Assembly (NCBI GenBank): GCA_015064245.1
Contig: SVSQ01000004.1
Location: 1 to 50,694, forward strand
Origin: Oscillospiraceae bacterium
GTDB taxonomy: Bacteria; Bacillota; Clostridia; Oscillospirales; CAG-272
DNA length: 50,694 bases
Reading direction: 5' to 3'
Shown here piece by piece: positions 35,259-43,043 of the stretch (positions are counted from its first letter, which is position 1; every line of letters starts with the position of its first letter). The translations under genes were made by a program, and so were the position numbers. The notes below the pieces were generated by a model. It was given only the letters and a program-made list of their open reading frames with translations. It made no database searches and was not told the origin of the DNA.

Positions 35259-35299
35259 AAAAGCGCTGACGTTGCCTTTGGGCTTCGTCAGCGCTTTTT
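35259..35299. terminator. Bidirectional terminator after the LURP-one-like gene
   Basis: A stem AAGCGCTGACG/CGTCAGCGCTT with a 14-nt loop and A/T flanks on both sides, between convergent genes. Confidence 0.88.
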
Positions 35300-35311
35300 G
35301 TTCACTTTTTA

Positions 35312-36979
35312 TCAGATAAACTTAAATTCTGTTTTTGTATCGATAGCAGGATCCTTTACCTTGAGATCGATTATATACACAGTTTCCACATTGTTTGTTG
35401 AACGGGTGTGGCCTTCGGTGCTGAAGGTAAGATCGAACTTGCTCTTGTCGTAAACGATGACCGTGTCTCCGACCTTGACTCCCTCGGGAATCTCTTCTGC
35501 GGGTAACATAGAAACGAATCTTTCAACGATCTCCGTAGGCTTCTCGGTGAAGTCGTACTGATCGGTCATGGAAACGCCGTCAGCCTCGCATTTGAAGGTA
35601 CGGGTGAGCGCTTTCAGCGTCTCGATGCTGTAAGCGTTCTGCATGGAGAAGGAGTATTCGTCCTCTTTTTCTGCGTAGATGACGGATTTTTCTCTGCCCG
35701 TTACCTGCAGGTTTCCGTTGATTATCGGAACGCTGTGACCTCTGGAAGAGTTACAGAGAATGGTGTAACGCTCCGGTCCGAAGTACTGGCGGGTGTATTC
35801 TCCGCCTCCAATATCAACAAGCGTAACCTTGCCGTTCTTAGAGATAAGGAATGAGCCGACGTCGTTGTGGTTATGGCTCTCGGCGTTACAGCCTGCCTTA
35901 CAAGCGAACGTGTAATCCTTCTGTCTGTTGATGAACCACTGATTGTCGTGGTAGATATGGTTCTTGGGGAACATTTTTGAGTCCTCAAGCTCGGGATCAG
36001 TCCAGAGAATGTAGCGAAGAGGCGCGTTTCCGTAATTTCCGTTCATTTTAAGCGAAGGGATCTCGATATCGGGGTATTCTTTTTTGAGGAAGTGGGAGAG
36101 CCAGGTGGAAGGAGAAAAGCCGCGTCCGCCGTCCGAAAAGCTGATGCACTCTCTTTCGTTCATGGATATGTTCTGCTGGAAACGGGCTATCTCGTGAACC
36201 TTTTCTCTCTTGAAGAGGTCTATCTCGCCGTCCGTGTAGTCGCGGAGCATACTTGCAAAGAGACAGAAATAGGAAAATCCGTAATTCCAGTAGCCGTAGC
36301 CTTCCTTACAGCATCCGTCGTCGTCAAAGCCGCGCAGATAACATTCGATAGTCTCAAGCATAGCGGGAAGCTGCTCGTCGATCTCCTCTTTTTCACAGCT
36401 GTAGAGATAAGCGGAAAGGGTGGCGCCGATGCAAACGGCGGACCAGTTGTTCGTTACGCGCTTCCAGCCGAAATCGTTGACCTTGTAGGAGTCGATGACT
36501 CTCTTTCTTACCTCGTGTTTCGCTCTGTTGCGCACAAGGTCGGGAAGCTTGTCGCCGACGAAATAAAGGATCTCGGCAACTCTGTAGCCCATAATGGTGG
36601 AAGTAAGGTCCAGGAAGGTCTTGCGCCTTTCCTCGGGAATGTCCTCGCGAACGTGAGCGGGGATGGTCCAGGTCTCAAAGTCGCAGACGTTCCAGATGGC
36701 GTCCGCAAGCTCTTCAATGTACTTTTCGTCCTTTGTCAGCAGATAGGCGAGGAAAAAGCATCTCATTCTCGCCTCATAATTGCCGTAAACCGCCTGGAAA
36801 ACGGTTCTGTTACCCGTGGTGACGAAAAGATGTATGTCGCGGAATCTTACGCGCGGCGGATCGCTGTTTATGTAAGAATCTGCGCACTTGAGTACATGTT
36901 CTCTTACGTTTGCGTAATAAGGATGGGTGCGTACCTGCTCCCATTTTTCTTCTGTAAATTCTTTAAATAATCTTCCCAT
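35312..36979 (-). CDS. Heparinase II/III-like polysaccharide lyase family protein
   Basis: A 555-residue protein. The N-terminal two thirds form an (alpha/alpha) toroid with TNNWSAVCIGATLSAYL and GFDDDGCCKEGYGYWNYGFSYF, both typical of heparinase II/III proteins. The C-terminal beta-sandwich holds HNHNDVGSFL (369-378), the conserved His/Asn signature of that domain. Family members depolymerise acidic polysaccharides by beta-elimination. There is no signal peptide, so it likely acts on oligosaccharides in the cytoplasm. The start is uncertain: GTG 36991 abuts AAGAAAG, while ATG 36979 lies about 12 nt from it. It is a monocistronic unit with its own promoter. Confidence 0.87.
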   Translation of the reverse strand: MGRLFKEFTEEKWEQVRTHPYYANVREHVLKCADSYINSDPPRVRFRDIHLFVTTGNRTVFQAVYGNYEARMRCFFLAYLLTKDEKYIEELADAIWNVCDFETWTIPAHVREDIPEERRKTFLDLTSTIMGYRVAEILYFVGDKLPDLVRNRAKHEVRKRVIDSYKVNDFGWKRVTNNWSAVCIGATLSAYLYSCEKEEIDEQLPAMLETIECYLRGFDDDGCCKEGYGYWNYGFSYFCLFASMLRDYTDGEIDLFKREKVHEIARFQQNISMNERECISFSDGGRGFSPSTWLSHFLKKEYPDIEIPSLKMNGNYGNAPLRYILWTDPELEDSKMFPKNHIYHDNQWFINRQKDYTFACKAGCNAESHNHNDVGSFLISKNGKVTLVDIGGGEYTRQYFGPERYTILCNSSRGHSVPIINGNLQVTGREKSVIYAEKEDEYSFSMQNAYSIETLKALTRTFKCEADGVSMTDQYDFTEKPTEIVERFVSMLPAEEIPEGVKVGDTVIVYDKSKFDLTFSTEGHTRSTNNVETVYIIDLKVKDPAIDTKTEFKFI

Positions 36980-37036
36980 AAGCTCTGTCACTTTCTTAAT
37001 ATAAAAGATTTAAATAAGGCTTTACGCCTTGCCTAA

Positions 37037-37065
37037 AGTATAACATCATAAAAAACTAAAGTCAA
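37037..37065 (-). promoter_or_regulatory. Promoter of the heparinase II/III gene
   Basis: Minus-strand TTGACT (37060-37065), 17-bp spacer, TATACT (37037-37042). A small inverted repeat AAGGC-N5-GCCTT follows the likely start site (about 37017-37031) and could be an operator. Confidence 0.8.
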
Positions 37066-37108
37066 GGTAGTTTCTTGATTTTAGTTTACTTTGTATAGAT
37101 TAAATGAA

Positions 37109-37134
37109 TTTTCTCGGCGATTTTTACAAATATA
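37109..37134 (+). repeat. 26-bp direct repeat, left copy
   Basis: Identical over 26 bp to 38578-38603. The core reads TTCTCGGCGATTTTTACAAA. It lies 20 bp before the -35 box of the amidase-like gene. Confidence 0.9.
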
Positions 37135-37154
37135 AGAAACATAGATGATATGTG

Positions 37155-37183
37155 TTGACAAAACCGTGTAATTACGATATAAT
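37155..37183 (+). promoter_or_regulatory. Promoter of the secreted amidase-like gene
   Basis: Consensus TTGACA (37155-37160), 17-bp spacer, TATAAT (37178-37183). Confidence 0.9.
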
Positions 37184-37229
37184 TAATATAGGGAAAATAT
37201 CCCATAAAAATTTTAAGGAGGTCACCCGT

Positions 37230-38291
37230 ATGACAAAACTCAGAAGAACCGTTCGCCTGTCGGTAATACTCTTGCTTATTATTTCAATGTTGCTGACGCC
37301 AATGTCTCCGATTTTTGCTGTTCCCAACGAAAAAACGGATGACGCCGACCTTGTTGTAGCTGATACTAAAGTTGAAACTGAAAAAAAAGAGCCTGAATTA
37401 GTTGTTGATGAAGAAACTGGCATTTTTTCTATGTCTATGGATCCAGAGTTGTACGAAAAGTTATATTCCGCACCGAACGAAGTGCTAAACGGTACAACAT
37501 CGGATTTGTTAGAGTATTTTTTAGACTCACATATTTTAAAGCAGCAATTATTACCTTTGTCATCTACCAATAAACCTTACAAACTTGATTTCACCCCTAA
37601 TATTGCATTTAAAGAATTAGTTTCAAGAAAAGACTTCTTGCAAATGCTTGAACAATATGCCAAAGACGCGATAAACGGTACGAGATCTGAATTGTTTGCA
37701 GAACGAAAATTAGAAAAAATTCTAGAACAAGATAGTGTTAAAGCTGTATTTTGGGAAACTGCTGATAGTTCGCTAAATTATCCCGTAATAGCAAATTTGT
37801 ATTCCGAAGATACGGATATAGCAATTGGAGATTATGTCAATCATGCTAATAGTATAGCTTATTTTTGCGCTGAAATCATTGAGACAGTAATAGAAACTGA
37901 AGTGATACTATCTACGCCAGAGCGTGAACTGACTGATGACGAAATTGAGCTATACGAATTGATGTTGGATGATGGAGGTAATACCAAGTTAGCAGAGCCA
38001 ACCGCTAATTATAATTGTCACTCTTTCGCCTGGTATGATAACTCCTATTCAAATCCCTATTGGCTTTTCGATATAGAGCCATATTTAGGTATGTGCACTC
38101 AGATATACAATATGGGCGCAGTTCAATCTGGCGACATTGTGGTTTATTATGATTCTGATGGAGATTATTATCATTCAGGCATTGTGCATAGTGTAAGTTC
38201 ATCTGGAAACTTGATGATTCGGTCAAAATGGGGGCCGTTAGGCGTTTATGAGCATTCATTTAACAATCTCCGTACCTTGTTAGCGGTGTAG
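37230..38291 (+). CDS. Secreted cysteine amidase/peptidase-like protein, C-terminally frameshifted
   Basis: From ATG 37230 (AAGGAGGT 7 nt upstream) the frame gives 353 residues. Residues 1-~30 are a Sec signal peptide (RRTVRLSVILLLIISMLLTP, then a site near IFA). A linker and an uncharacterised middle follow. The C-terminal ~100 residues have NCHSFAWYD (Cys nucleophile), SGDIVVYYDSDGDYYHSGIVHSV (His) and SKWGPLGVYEHS, a papain-like/CHAP-like arrangement common in cell-wall amidases. The stop TAG 38289-38291 is premature: the homologous-looking continuation lies in another frame (38264-38497). Base use is clearly more AT-rich than in the neighbours, and a 26-bp direct repeat flanks the gene, so it may be acquired. 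Confidence 0.72.
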   Translation: MTKLRRTVRLSVILLLIISMLLTPMSPIFAVPNEKTDDADLVVADTKVETEKKEPELVVDEETGIFSMSMDPELYEKLYSAPNEVLNGTTSDLLEYFLDSHILKQQLLPLSSTNKPYKLDFTPNIAFKELVSRKDFLQMLEQYAKDAINGTRSELFAERKLEKILEQDSVKAVFWETADSSLNYPVIANLYSEDTDIAIGDYVNHANSIAYFCAEIIETVIETEVILSTPERELTDDEIELYELMLDDGGNTKLAEPTANYNCHSFAWYDNSYSNPYWLFDIEPYLGMCTQIYNMGAVQSGDIVVYYDSDGDYYHSGIVHSVSSSGNLMIRSKWGPLGVYEHSFNNLRTLLAV

Positions 38292-38497
38292 CTATAGCCG
38301 CTGTATTTCGTTATCATAATTACGATAACTTGGAGTATTTAGGCTCAAATTATCATTCGGGAAATCAGCATTACTATTTATATGGTGATGTATGTCAAAT
38401 TTGTGGAAATCAATTAGAACATTGGATTATCCGTCCTTGCTTGGGGCTTTCTTGCCCTGAGCCGTGGTCGCTTAGACATACTGTTTCAAAATACTAA
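38264..38497 (+). pseudogene. Out-of-frame C-terminal continuation of the amidase-like gene
   Basis: This frame opens right after a stop at 38261-38263 and runs 77 codons to TAA 38495-38497. It reads SPYLVSGVAIAAVFRYHNY, then a segment with HYYLYGDVCQICGNQ (CxxC pair) and ends near SLRHTVSKY. It has no start codon or ribosome binding site of its own, and its beginning joins smoothly to the amidase sequence ending HSFNN. I read it as the original C-terminus, split off by a one-base change near 38262-38290, or by a sequencing error. Confidence 0.6.
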
Positions 38498-38577
38498 AAT
38501 TCCGTGCATAATACACGCGGCTCAGAGCTTCAAAAGCTTTGAGCTGTTTTTATGTCAATTAGTAAATATTAGATGAT

Positions 38578-38603
38578 TTTTCTCGGCGATTTTTACAAAT
38601 ATA
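38578..38603 (+). repeat. 26-bp direct repeat, right copy
   Basis: Identical to 37109-37134, 1469 bp downstream. It ends 3 bp before the -35 box of the copA promoter. Confidence 0.9.
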
Positions 38604-38606
38604 TCC

Positions 38607-38635
38607 TTGACGAAATGGAAAATAAGGGGTATAAT
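38607..38635 (+). promoter_or_regulatory. Promoter of copA
   Basis: TTGACG (38607-38612), 17-bp spacer, TATAAT (38630-38635). No clear CsoR or CopY box was recognised. Confidence 0.82.
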
Positions 38636-38876
38636 AAGATTGGATTTTAATATTTGATCTGTACCCGTTTGCGCTCTCAGTCACCTGTTGTGACATCCGA
38701 TAGTTAATGGGCGCATTTTGTGTCGCTCTTTTTGAAAGAGGGCGAGCGGACGATTTCCGAAGGAAACCTCTCAAGTATTCTTTTACGACGATGGTTCCTT
38801 CCATCGTCGTAAAAGAAGTTTTTGCGGAGCTTTTTTCAAAAAGCGACCGTCACCCCTTTCAGAAAGAAGGTGCTTT
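38636..38876 (+). promoter_or_regulatory. Structured 5' leader of copA
   Basis: About 240 nt separate the promoter from the copA start. The leader holds several hairpins: CTCTTT-TTG-AAAGAG (about 38727-38741), a TTTCC/GGAAA pair near 38755-38765, and a perfect 17-bp stem with a 6-nt loop (38778-38794 with 38801-38817) followed by GTTTTTG, which looks like an intrinsic terminator. The beginning (CTCAGTCACCTGTTGTGACA) recalls dispersed intergenic repeats of gut Clostridia, from memory only. The leader may attenuate copA or be an inserted repeat. I do not recognise a known riboswitch class. Confidence 0.55.
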
Positions 38877-41381
38877 GTGCAACAATTCAATATAACAGGA
38901 ATGAGCTGCGCCGCTTGCAGCGCAAGAGTGGAAAAAGCGGTGTCAAAGCTCGAGGGCGTGGAAAACTGCTCGGTCAACCTGCTGACAAATTCGATGTCAG
39001 TAGAGGGCAGCGCCACTGACGCGCAGATAATCGAAGCGGTGGAAAAGGCTGGCTACGGAGCATACCGCAGTAACGAAAAAACTAAAACGGACGCGTCTGC
39101 AAACGCGGATACGTCCGAAAATGCGGAAAAAACAGCGATAATAAAACGCCTGATCGCGTCTGCGGTGATACTGCTCGGACTGATGTACGTCTCGATGGGC
39201 TACGTCATGTTCGGCTTCCCGATGCCGAAGGCGCTCTCGGAGAATCCGATGGCGGTGGCGCTTATCCAGCTGTGGCTCTCGGCGCTCATACTTGTTATCA
39301 ACCAAAAGTTCTTTATAAGCGGCTTCAAGGGCGTTATCAACCGAGCGCCTAATATGGATACGCTGGTCTCGCTCGGCTCGGGCGCGTCATTTGCGTATAG
39401 CTGCTACGTTATGTATTTAATGTCAGGATCTTTGATCGCGGGTGAGATGGAAGCGGCAAAGCATTGCCTGCACGATCTGTATTTTGAGTCCGCGGCTATG
39501 ATATTGGTTTTGATAACGGTGGGAAAATTCCTCGAAGCAAGAGCGAAGGGAAAGACCACGGACGCGATCCGCGCGCTGATGGAGCTTGCGCCGAAAACGG
39601 TGACGAAGCTCGAGAACGGAACAGAAAAAAAAGTGCCGATAGAGGAGCTGCAGGTGGGCGATCTGTTCGTCTGCCGCCCCGGAGAAAATATAGCGGTCGA
39701 TGGAGTTATAATCGAAGGTAAATGCGCCGTTGACGAGTCCGCGCTGACGGGAGAGAGCATACCGTCCGATAAAGCCGAGGGGGACAGCGTTTCAGCCGGA
39801 ACAGTAAATAAAACCGGCTTTATCAAGTGCCGCGCCTCAAGAGTAGGCGAGGATACCACCCTTGCGCAGATAATAAAAACGGTGACGGACGCATCGGCGA
39901 CCAAAGCGCCCATCGCGAAGATAGCGGACAGAGTATCGGGCGTGTTCGTGCCTGCGGTCATTCTGATAGCCGCGGTCACATTTGTAATATGGCTGATCGC
40001 GGGGCAGACGGTGGGCTTTGCGGTTGCAAGAGGAATTTCTGTTCTGGTCATAAGCTGTCCGTGTGCGCTGGGACTTGCAACTCCCGTAGCGATCATGGTC
40101 GGAAACGGAGTCGGCGCGCGCCATGGTGTTTTGTTCAAAACCGCAACTTCTCTTGAAGAGACGGGCAAGGTGAAGACCGTGATCTTCGATAAGACCGGCA
40201 CGCTGACAAAGGGCGAGCCGAAAGTTACCGATATCTATCCTGCCAAGTGGATGTTAAAACGGCGTCTGCTTTCACTTGCCGCCTCCCTCGAAGCGGGAAG
40301 CGAGCATCCTCTCGCAAAGGCTGTAATAAAGGAGAATTCAGACGCTGGCGGAGAAATTTATCCGATCTCCGAATTTGAGATAATTTCGGGCAGAGGACTT
40401 ACCGCCGTGATAGACGGCGCCAGAATCTACGGCGGAAATCTCGAATATATAAAAAATGTCGCTGACGTAGACAATGATGCCGAGAAAAAGGCGGACAAAT
40501 TAGCGTCGGAAGGAAAGACGCCTCTGTTTTTCGCATTTGCGGGTGAGTTCATCGGCATCATAGCCGTGGCTGACGTTATAAAGCCCGACAGCACGGGAGC
40601 CGTTGAAAAGCTTAAAGATATGGGAATAAACGTCATTATGCTTACGGGCGATAACGAAAGAACTGCGTGGGCTATTGCAAAGCAGATCGGAATCGAGAAT
40701 ATTGCGGCGGGTGTGCTTCCAAAGGATAAAGCGAATATAGTAAACGATCTTAAAATAATCGGTAAAACCGCTATGGTGGGCGACGGCATAAACGACGCTC
40801 CCGCATTGGCTAACGCTGACATAGGAATCGCCATCGGCGCGGGAACGGATATCGCGATCGATTCAGCCGAGGTGGTGCTGATGAACAGCAAAGTCGCCGA
40901 CGTCGTTACGGCGATACGCCTCAGCCGCGCGACGCTGAAAAACATTAAAGAGAATCTTTTCTGGGCGTTTTTCTACAATACCGTGGGAATACCCGTGGCG
41001 GCGGGAGCGCTGTTTGCGGGCTTTGGGGTGCTTTTATCGCCTATGCTGGGCGCTGCGGCGATGAGCCTTTCCAGCTTTTGCGTGGTTATGAACGCGCTCA
41101 GACTCAATTTCGCCAAGGTAGCTGATAAACCCGTCGTTGACAATGAAATTATAATAAATGAAGTAAAGGAGAACAAACAAATGGAAAAGGTAATGAAGAT
41201 CGAAGGAATGATGTGTCCTCACTGCGAGGCAAGAGTCAAGAAGTGTCTTGAGGCGCTTCCAGAGGTTACCGAGGCTAAGGTAAGCCACAAGGAAGGAACT
41301 GCGGTAGTGGTTCTTGCAAGCGACGTTTCCGACGACGTTCTGAAAAAGACCGTTGAGGATCAGGGCTACACGGTGCTGTAA
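38877..41381 (+). CDS. copA: Copper-exporting P1B-type ATPase with N- and C-terminal metal-binding domains
   Basis: An 834-residue Cu+ pump in the cytoplasmic membrane. GTG start 38877 has AAGAAGG 6 nt upstream. Order: HMA domain with GMSCAAC (8-14), membrane helices, actuator domain with DESALTGES, transmembrane CPC (394-396), phosphorylation motif DKTGT (438-442), SEHPLAKA, GDGINDAP (635-642) and final helices with YNTVGIP and MSLSS, typical of Cu+ selectivity. Residues 769-834 are a second HMA domain with GMMCPHC, fused at the C-terminus, an unusual position. That domain has its own ribosome binding site (see separate entry). A terminator follows. Confidence 0.95.
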   Translation: MQQFNITGMSCAACSARVEKAVSKLEGVENCSVNLLTNSMSVEGSATDAQIIEAVEKAGYGAYRSNEKTKTDASANADTSENAEKTAIIKRLIASAVILLGLMYVSMGYVMFGFPMPKALSENPMAVALIQLWLSALILVINQKFFISGFKGVINRAPNMDTLVSLGSGASFAYSCYVMYLMSGSLIAGEMEAAKHCLHDLYFESAAMILVLITVGKFLEARAKGKTTDAIRALMELAPKTVTKLENGTEKKVPIEELQVGDLFVCRPGENIAVDGVIIEGKCAVDESALTGESIPSDKAEGDSVSAGTVNKTGFIKCRASRVGEDTTLAQIIKTVTDASATKAPIAKIADRVSGVFVPAVILIAAVTFVIWLIAGQTVGFAVARGISVLVISCPCALGLATPVAIMVGNGVGARHGVLFKTATSLEETGKVKTVIFDKTGTLTKGEPKVTDIYPAKWMLKRRLLSLAASLEAGSEHPLAKAVIKENSDAGGEIYPISEFEIISGRGLTAVIDGARIYGGNLEYIKNVADVDNDAEKKADKLASEGKTPLFFAFAGEFIGIIAVADVIKPDSTGAVEKLKDMGINVIMLTGDNERTAWAIAKQIGIENIAAGVLPKDKANIVNDLKIIGKTAMVGDGINDAPALANADIGIAIGAGTDIAIDSAEVVLMNSKVADVVTAIRLSRATLKNIKENLFWAFFYNTVGIPVAAGALFAGFGVLLSPMLGAAAMSLSSFCVVMNALRLNFAKVADKPVVDNEIIINEVKENKQMEKVMKIEGMMCPHCEARVKKCLEALPEVTEAKVSHKEGTAVVVLASDVSDDVLKKTVEDQGYTVL
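41181..41381 (+). CDS. copZ: CopZ-like copper chaperone, predicted internal in-frame product of copA
   Basis: The last 66 codons of copA code for a complete heavy-metal-associated domain with GMMCPHC (Cys12 and Cys15 of this product). ATG 41181 is preceded at 9 nt by AAAGGAG (41165-41171), a strong Shine-Dalgarno sequence lying inside the copA reading frame. The joining residues (EVKENKQ) look like a translated intergenic region. I infer that ribosomes starting here make free chaperone besides the fused form. Either the two genes fused by loss of a stop codon, or a read-through design is selected. Confidence 0.6.
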   Translation: MEKVMKIEGMMCPHCEARVKKCLEALPEVTEAKVSHKEGTAVVVLASDVSDDVLKKTVEDQGYTVL

Positions 41382-41390
41382 AACTGATAA

Positions 41391-41445
41391 AAAGGGCTGA
41401 CTCAAACGCTTTTAAAAATTCGCATTTGAGTCAGCCCTTTTCTTT
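41391..41445 (+). terminator. Intrinsic terminator after copA
   Basis: A long stem AAAGGGCTGACTCAAA/TTTGAGTCAGCCCTTT (41391-41406 with 41425-41440) followed by T-rich sequence. Confidence 0.9.
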
Positions 41446-41458
41446 TTTGTAGGTAACA

Positions 41459-41490
41459 AAAACCGTATTCATCTCACCCGCAGAACGGTT
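41459..41490 (-). terminator. Intrinsic terminator of the 41500-43028 minus-strand unit
   Basis: A short stem ACCGT/ACGGT, extended by A/T pairs, around a loop of about 17 nt, with T-rich sequence on both sides (T7 on plus, T5 on minus). Confidence 0.6.
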
Positions 41491-41499
41491 TTTTTGGCT

Positions 41500-42306
41500 T
41501 TAACCTATAACTCTTATCGTTACTTTTCCGTCTGTATTAACGAACTGCGCTTCGAAATTCTTTTCTCCGCTCCAGCTTCTGATCTTGAAGCTGTCCGAAA
41601 ATTCACAGAGCTCTCCGCCGTCATAAGGTCTGAATGTCTTTCTCAGATCCTCATACGAAAGCTTTCCGACCGCGCTTGATTTAATATGACTGCCCATAAC
41701 TATTCGTCCGTTCTTGTAAAATCCGATAGGCAGGAGCGTTTCCGACATTACATCGTCTATCCATTTCTCCGCATCCTCGGGATTCTGAACGTGAACGTGC
41801 TGCAAGGAAAAGCTGGCGGTGTATTCATCAATTTCGTAATCGACCGAGATCGTATCCATGTGCATAGGATTGTATATGACCGCGGATTCTCCGTAGTCCG
41901 AGACGTCAACGCGGTATTTTTCGGTGTACTTGGCGAGGAAGGAAAGCTTTCCTTCGGGATCTTTAAGCATTATCTTTGACTTTCGGTCTATTTCGGCAAA
42001 CAGATCGGTAAGATCGATATTGCAGTCCTTTCCAATGTCCGCCGCAAGCTTTCTTATATTAGCTTCTCCGCTGACGGAAAAAAGCGCGAAAAGCTCTTGC
42101 GCCTTTTCGGGAAGGTAGTATTTGCAAAGTATGTGCGCCACGGAAATTTTATAGCGGGCATTGTTATAAATATTTTTGATGTACTGATAGTTTTCCTCGC
42201 AAACTGAAAGCATCTTCATCGCGTCGTACGCTCTGTGGCTATACATCCCAACAAGATTATTTTCGATAATTCCGCGAAGCTCTTTATCTTTTTCGGTAAT
42301 TGGCAT
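41500..42306 (-). CDS. Hypothetical protein (268 residues)
   Basis: I do not recognise the family. The N-terminal ~120 residues are helical (YKISVAHILCKYYLPEKAQELF) and the C-terminal part is richer in strands, with TISVDYEIDEYTASFSLQHVHVQNPEDAEKWIDDVM. There is no signal peptide, membrane segment or catalytic motif that I can name. GGGAGA sits 7 nt before the ATG. It follows the GH38 C-terminal-like gene by 44 bp in the same direction, so both may be one transcript ending at the terminator near 41459-41490. Confidence 0.75.
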   Translation of the reverse strand: MPITEKDKELRGIIENNLVGMYSHRAYDAMKMLSVCEENYQYIKNIYNNARYKISVAHILCKYYLPEKAQELFALFSVSGEANIRKLAADIGKDCNIDLTDLFAEIDRKSKIMLKDPEGKLSFLAKYTEKYRVDVSDYGESAVIYNPMHMDTISVDYEIDEYTASFSLQHVHVQNPEDAEKWIDDVMSETLLPIGFYKNGRIVMGSHIKSSAVGKLSYEDLRKTFRPYDGGELCEFSDSFKIRSWSGEKNFEAQFVNTDGKVTIRVIG

Positions 42307-42350
42307 AGTATGTCTCCCTTTTGATTTTCAATATTGAATTTTTAATAGAT

Positions 42351-43028
42351 TTAATTTGCATCAATAGGTTCCAGAACGTAAGAAAATTTATATTCGCTTT
42401 TTGAGTATTCTCCGTAAAATCTATCATTTACCGTCACAAGAGGATACACGATATCTATATTTCCGTCCTCGGAAACGGTTACGGTAACGTCCTCGCTGAC
42501 CTCGGAGATACGGAAGGCGCTTCCGTTTTCGCTCATTACGGTAACCGAGCCCCCCTTACTCAAGGTAAAAGGGGTGTTGATCTCGTAAGCCTCGCCGTTT
42601 GCCGTAACGGTTGGATAATCCGCTCCGGTGGGGAAGCGTAAAATGTTCTCCACTTCGCTTTCACCGTGACTCTCGCTCAGCAGAGCCGTGACGCGCAGAG
42701 CTCTTTCGTTTGGCATTAACGTAACTCTGCTTGCAACACTGTTCACCATATCGAAATGCGCGTACAGATCCCGAGAAACCTTGCAGGGCGCAGTTTTATG
42801 AATGTCAAAGTAAGTCTGCTCCGGAAAAGAAAACTTTCTTACGGACGTATAACCGGAATAGCTTGAATGGATTCCGCCATCCTCAAGCGCTGCTCTGCCG
42901 AAGTAAGTCAGCATTTCAAAATATACGTTTCCGTTCTGCTTGTCGGAGATAACGAGAGTTCCGTTATCGTTTACGGTAAGATGAATGAAATCGTTTTCCG
43001 CGGTTTTTATAGTTTCAGAATATTGCAT
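42351..43028 (-). CDS. Orphan GH38 alpha-mannosidase C-terminal-like beta-sandwich (fragment?)
   Basis: About 225 residues beginning ETIKTAENDFIHLTVNDNGT and continuing with LVISDKQNG, DMVNSVASRVTLMPNERALR and ENILRFPTGAD. This succession matches the C-terminal beta-sandwich of GH38 alpha-mannosidases (ENEFLxVxVNxxGTLxVxDKxTG, then RVxLxxGSxRVxV, then LRxLFPTG). The catalytic barrel is missing, so it cannot be an active mannosidase alone. Start ATG 43028 has GAGG about 8 nt upstream, so it may still be translated. It abuts a repeat-rich non-coding stretch, consistent with a decayed remnant. Confidence 0.6.
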   Translation of the reverse strand: MQYSETIKTAENDFIHLTVNDNGTLVISDKQNGNVYFEMLTYFGRAALEDGGIHSSYSGYTSVRKFSFPEQTYFDIHKTAPCKVSRDLYAHFDMVNSVASRVTLMPNERALRVTALLSESHGESEVENILRFPTGADYPTVTANGEAYEINTPFTLSKGGSVTVMSENGSAFRISEVSEDVTVTVSEDGNIDIVYPLVTVNDRFYGEYSKSEYKFSYVLEPIDAN

Positions 43029-43043
43029 TTTATAATACCTCAT

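Noticed and set aside
38607-38876. Known riboswitch or CopY box in the copA leader
   Set aside because: No TACANNTGTA box and no consensus of a riboswitch class that I know could be matched; left as an unassigned structured leader.
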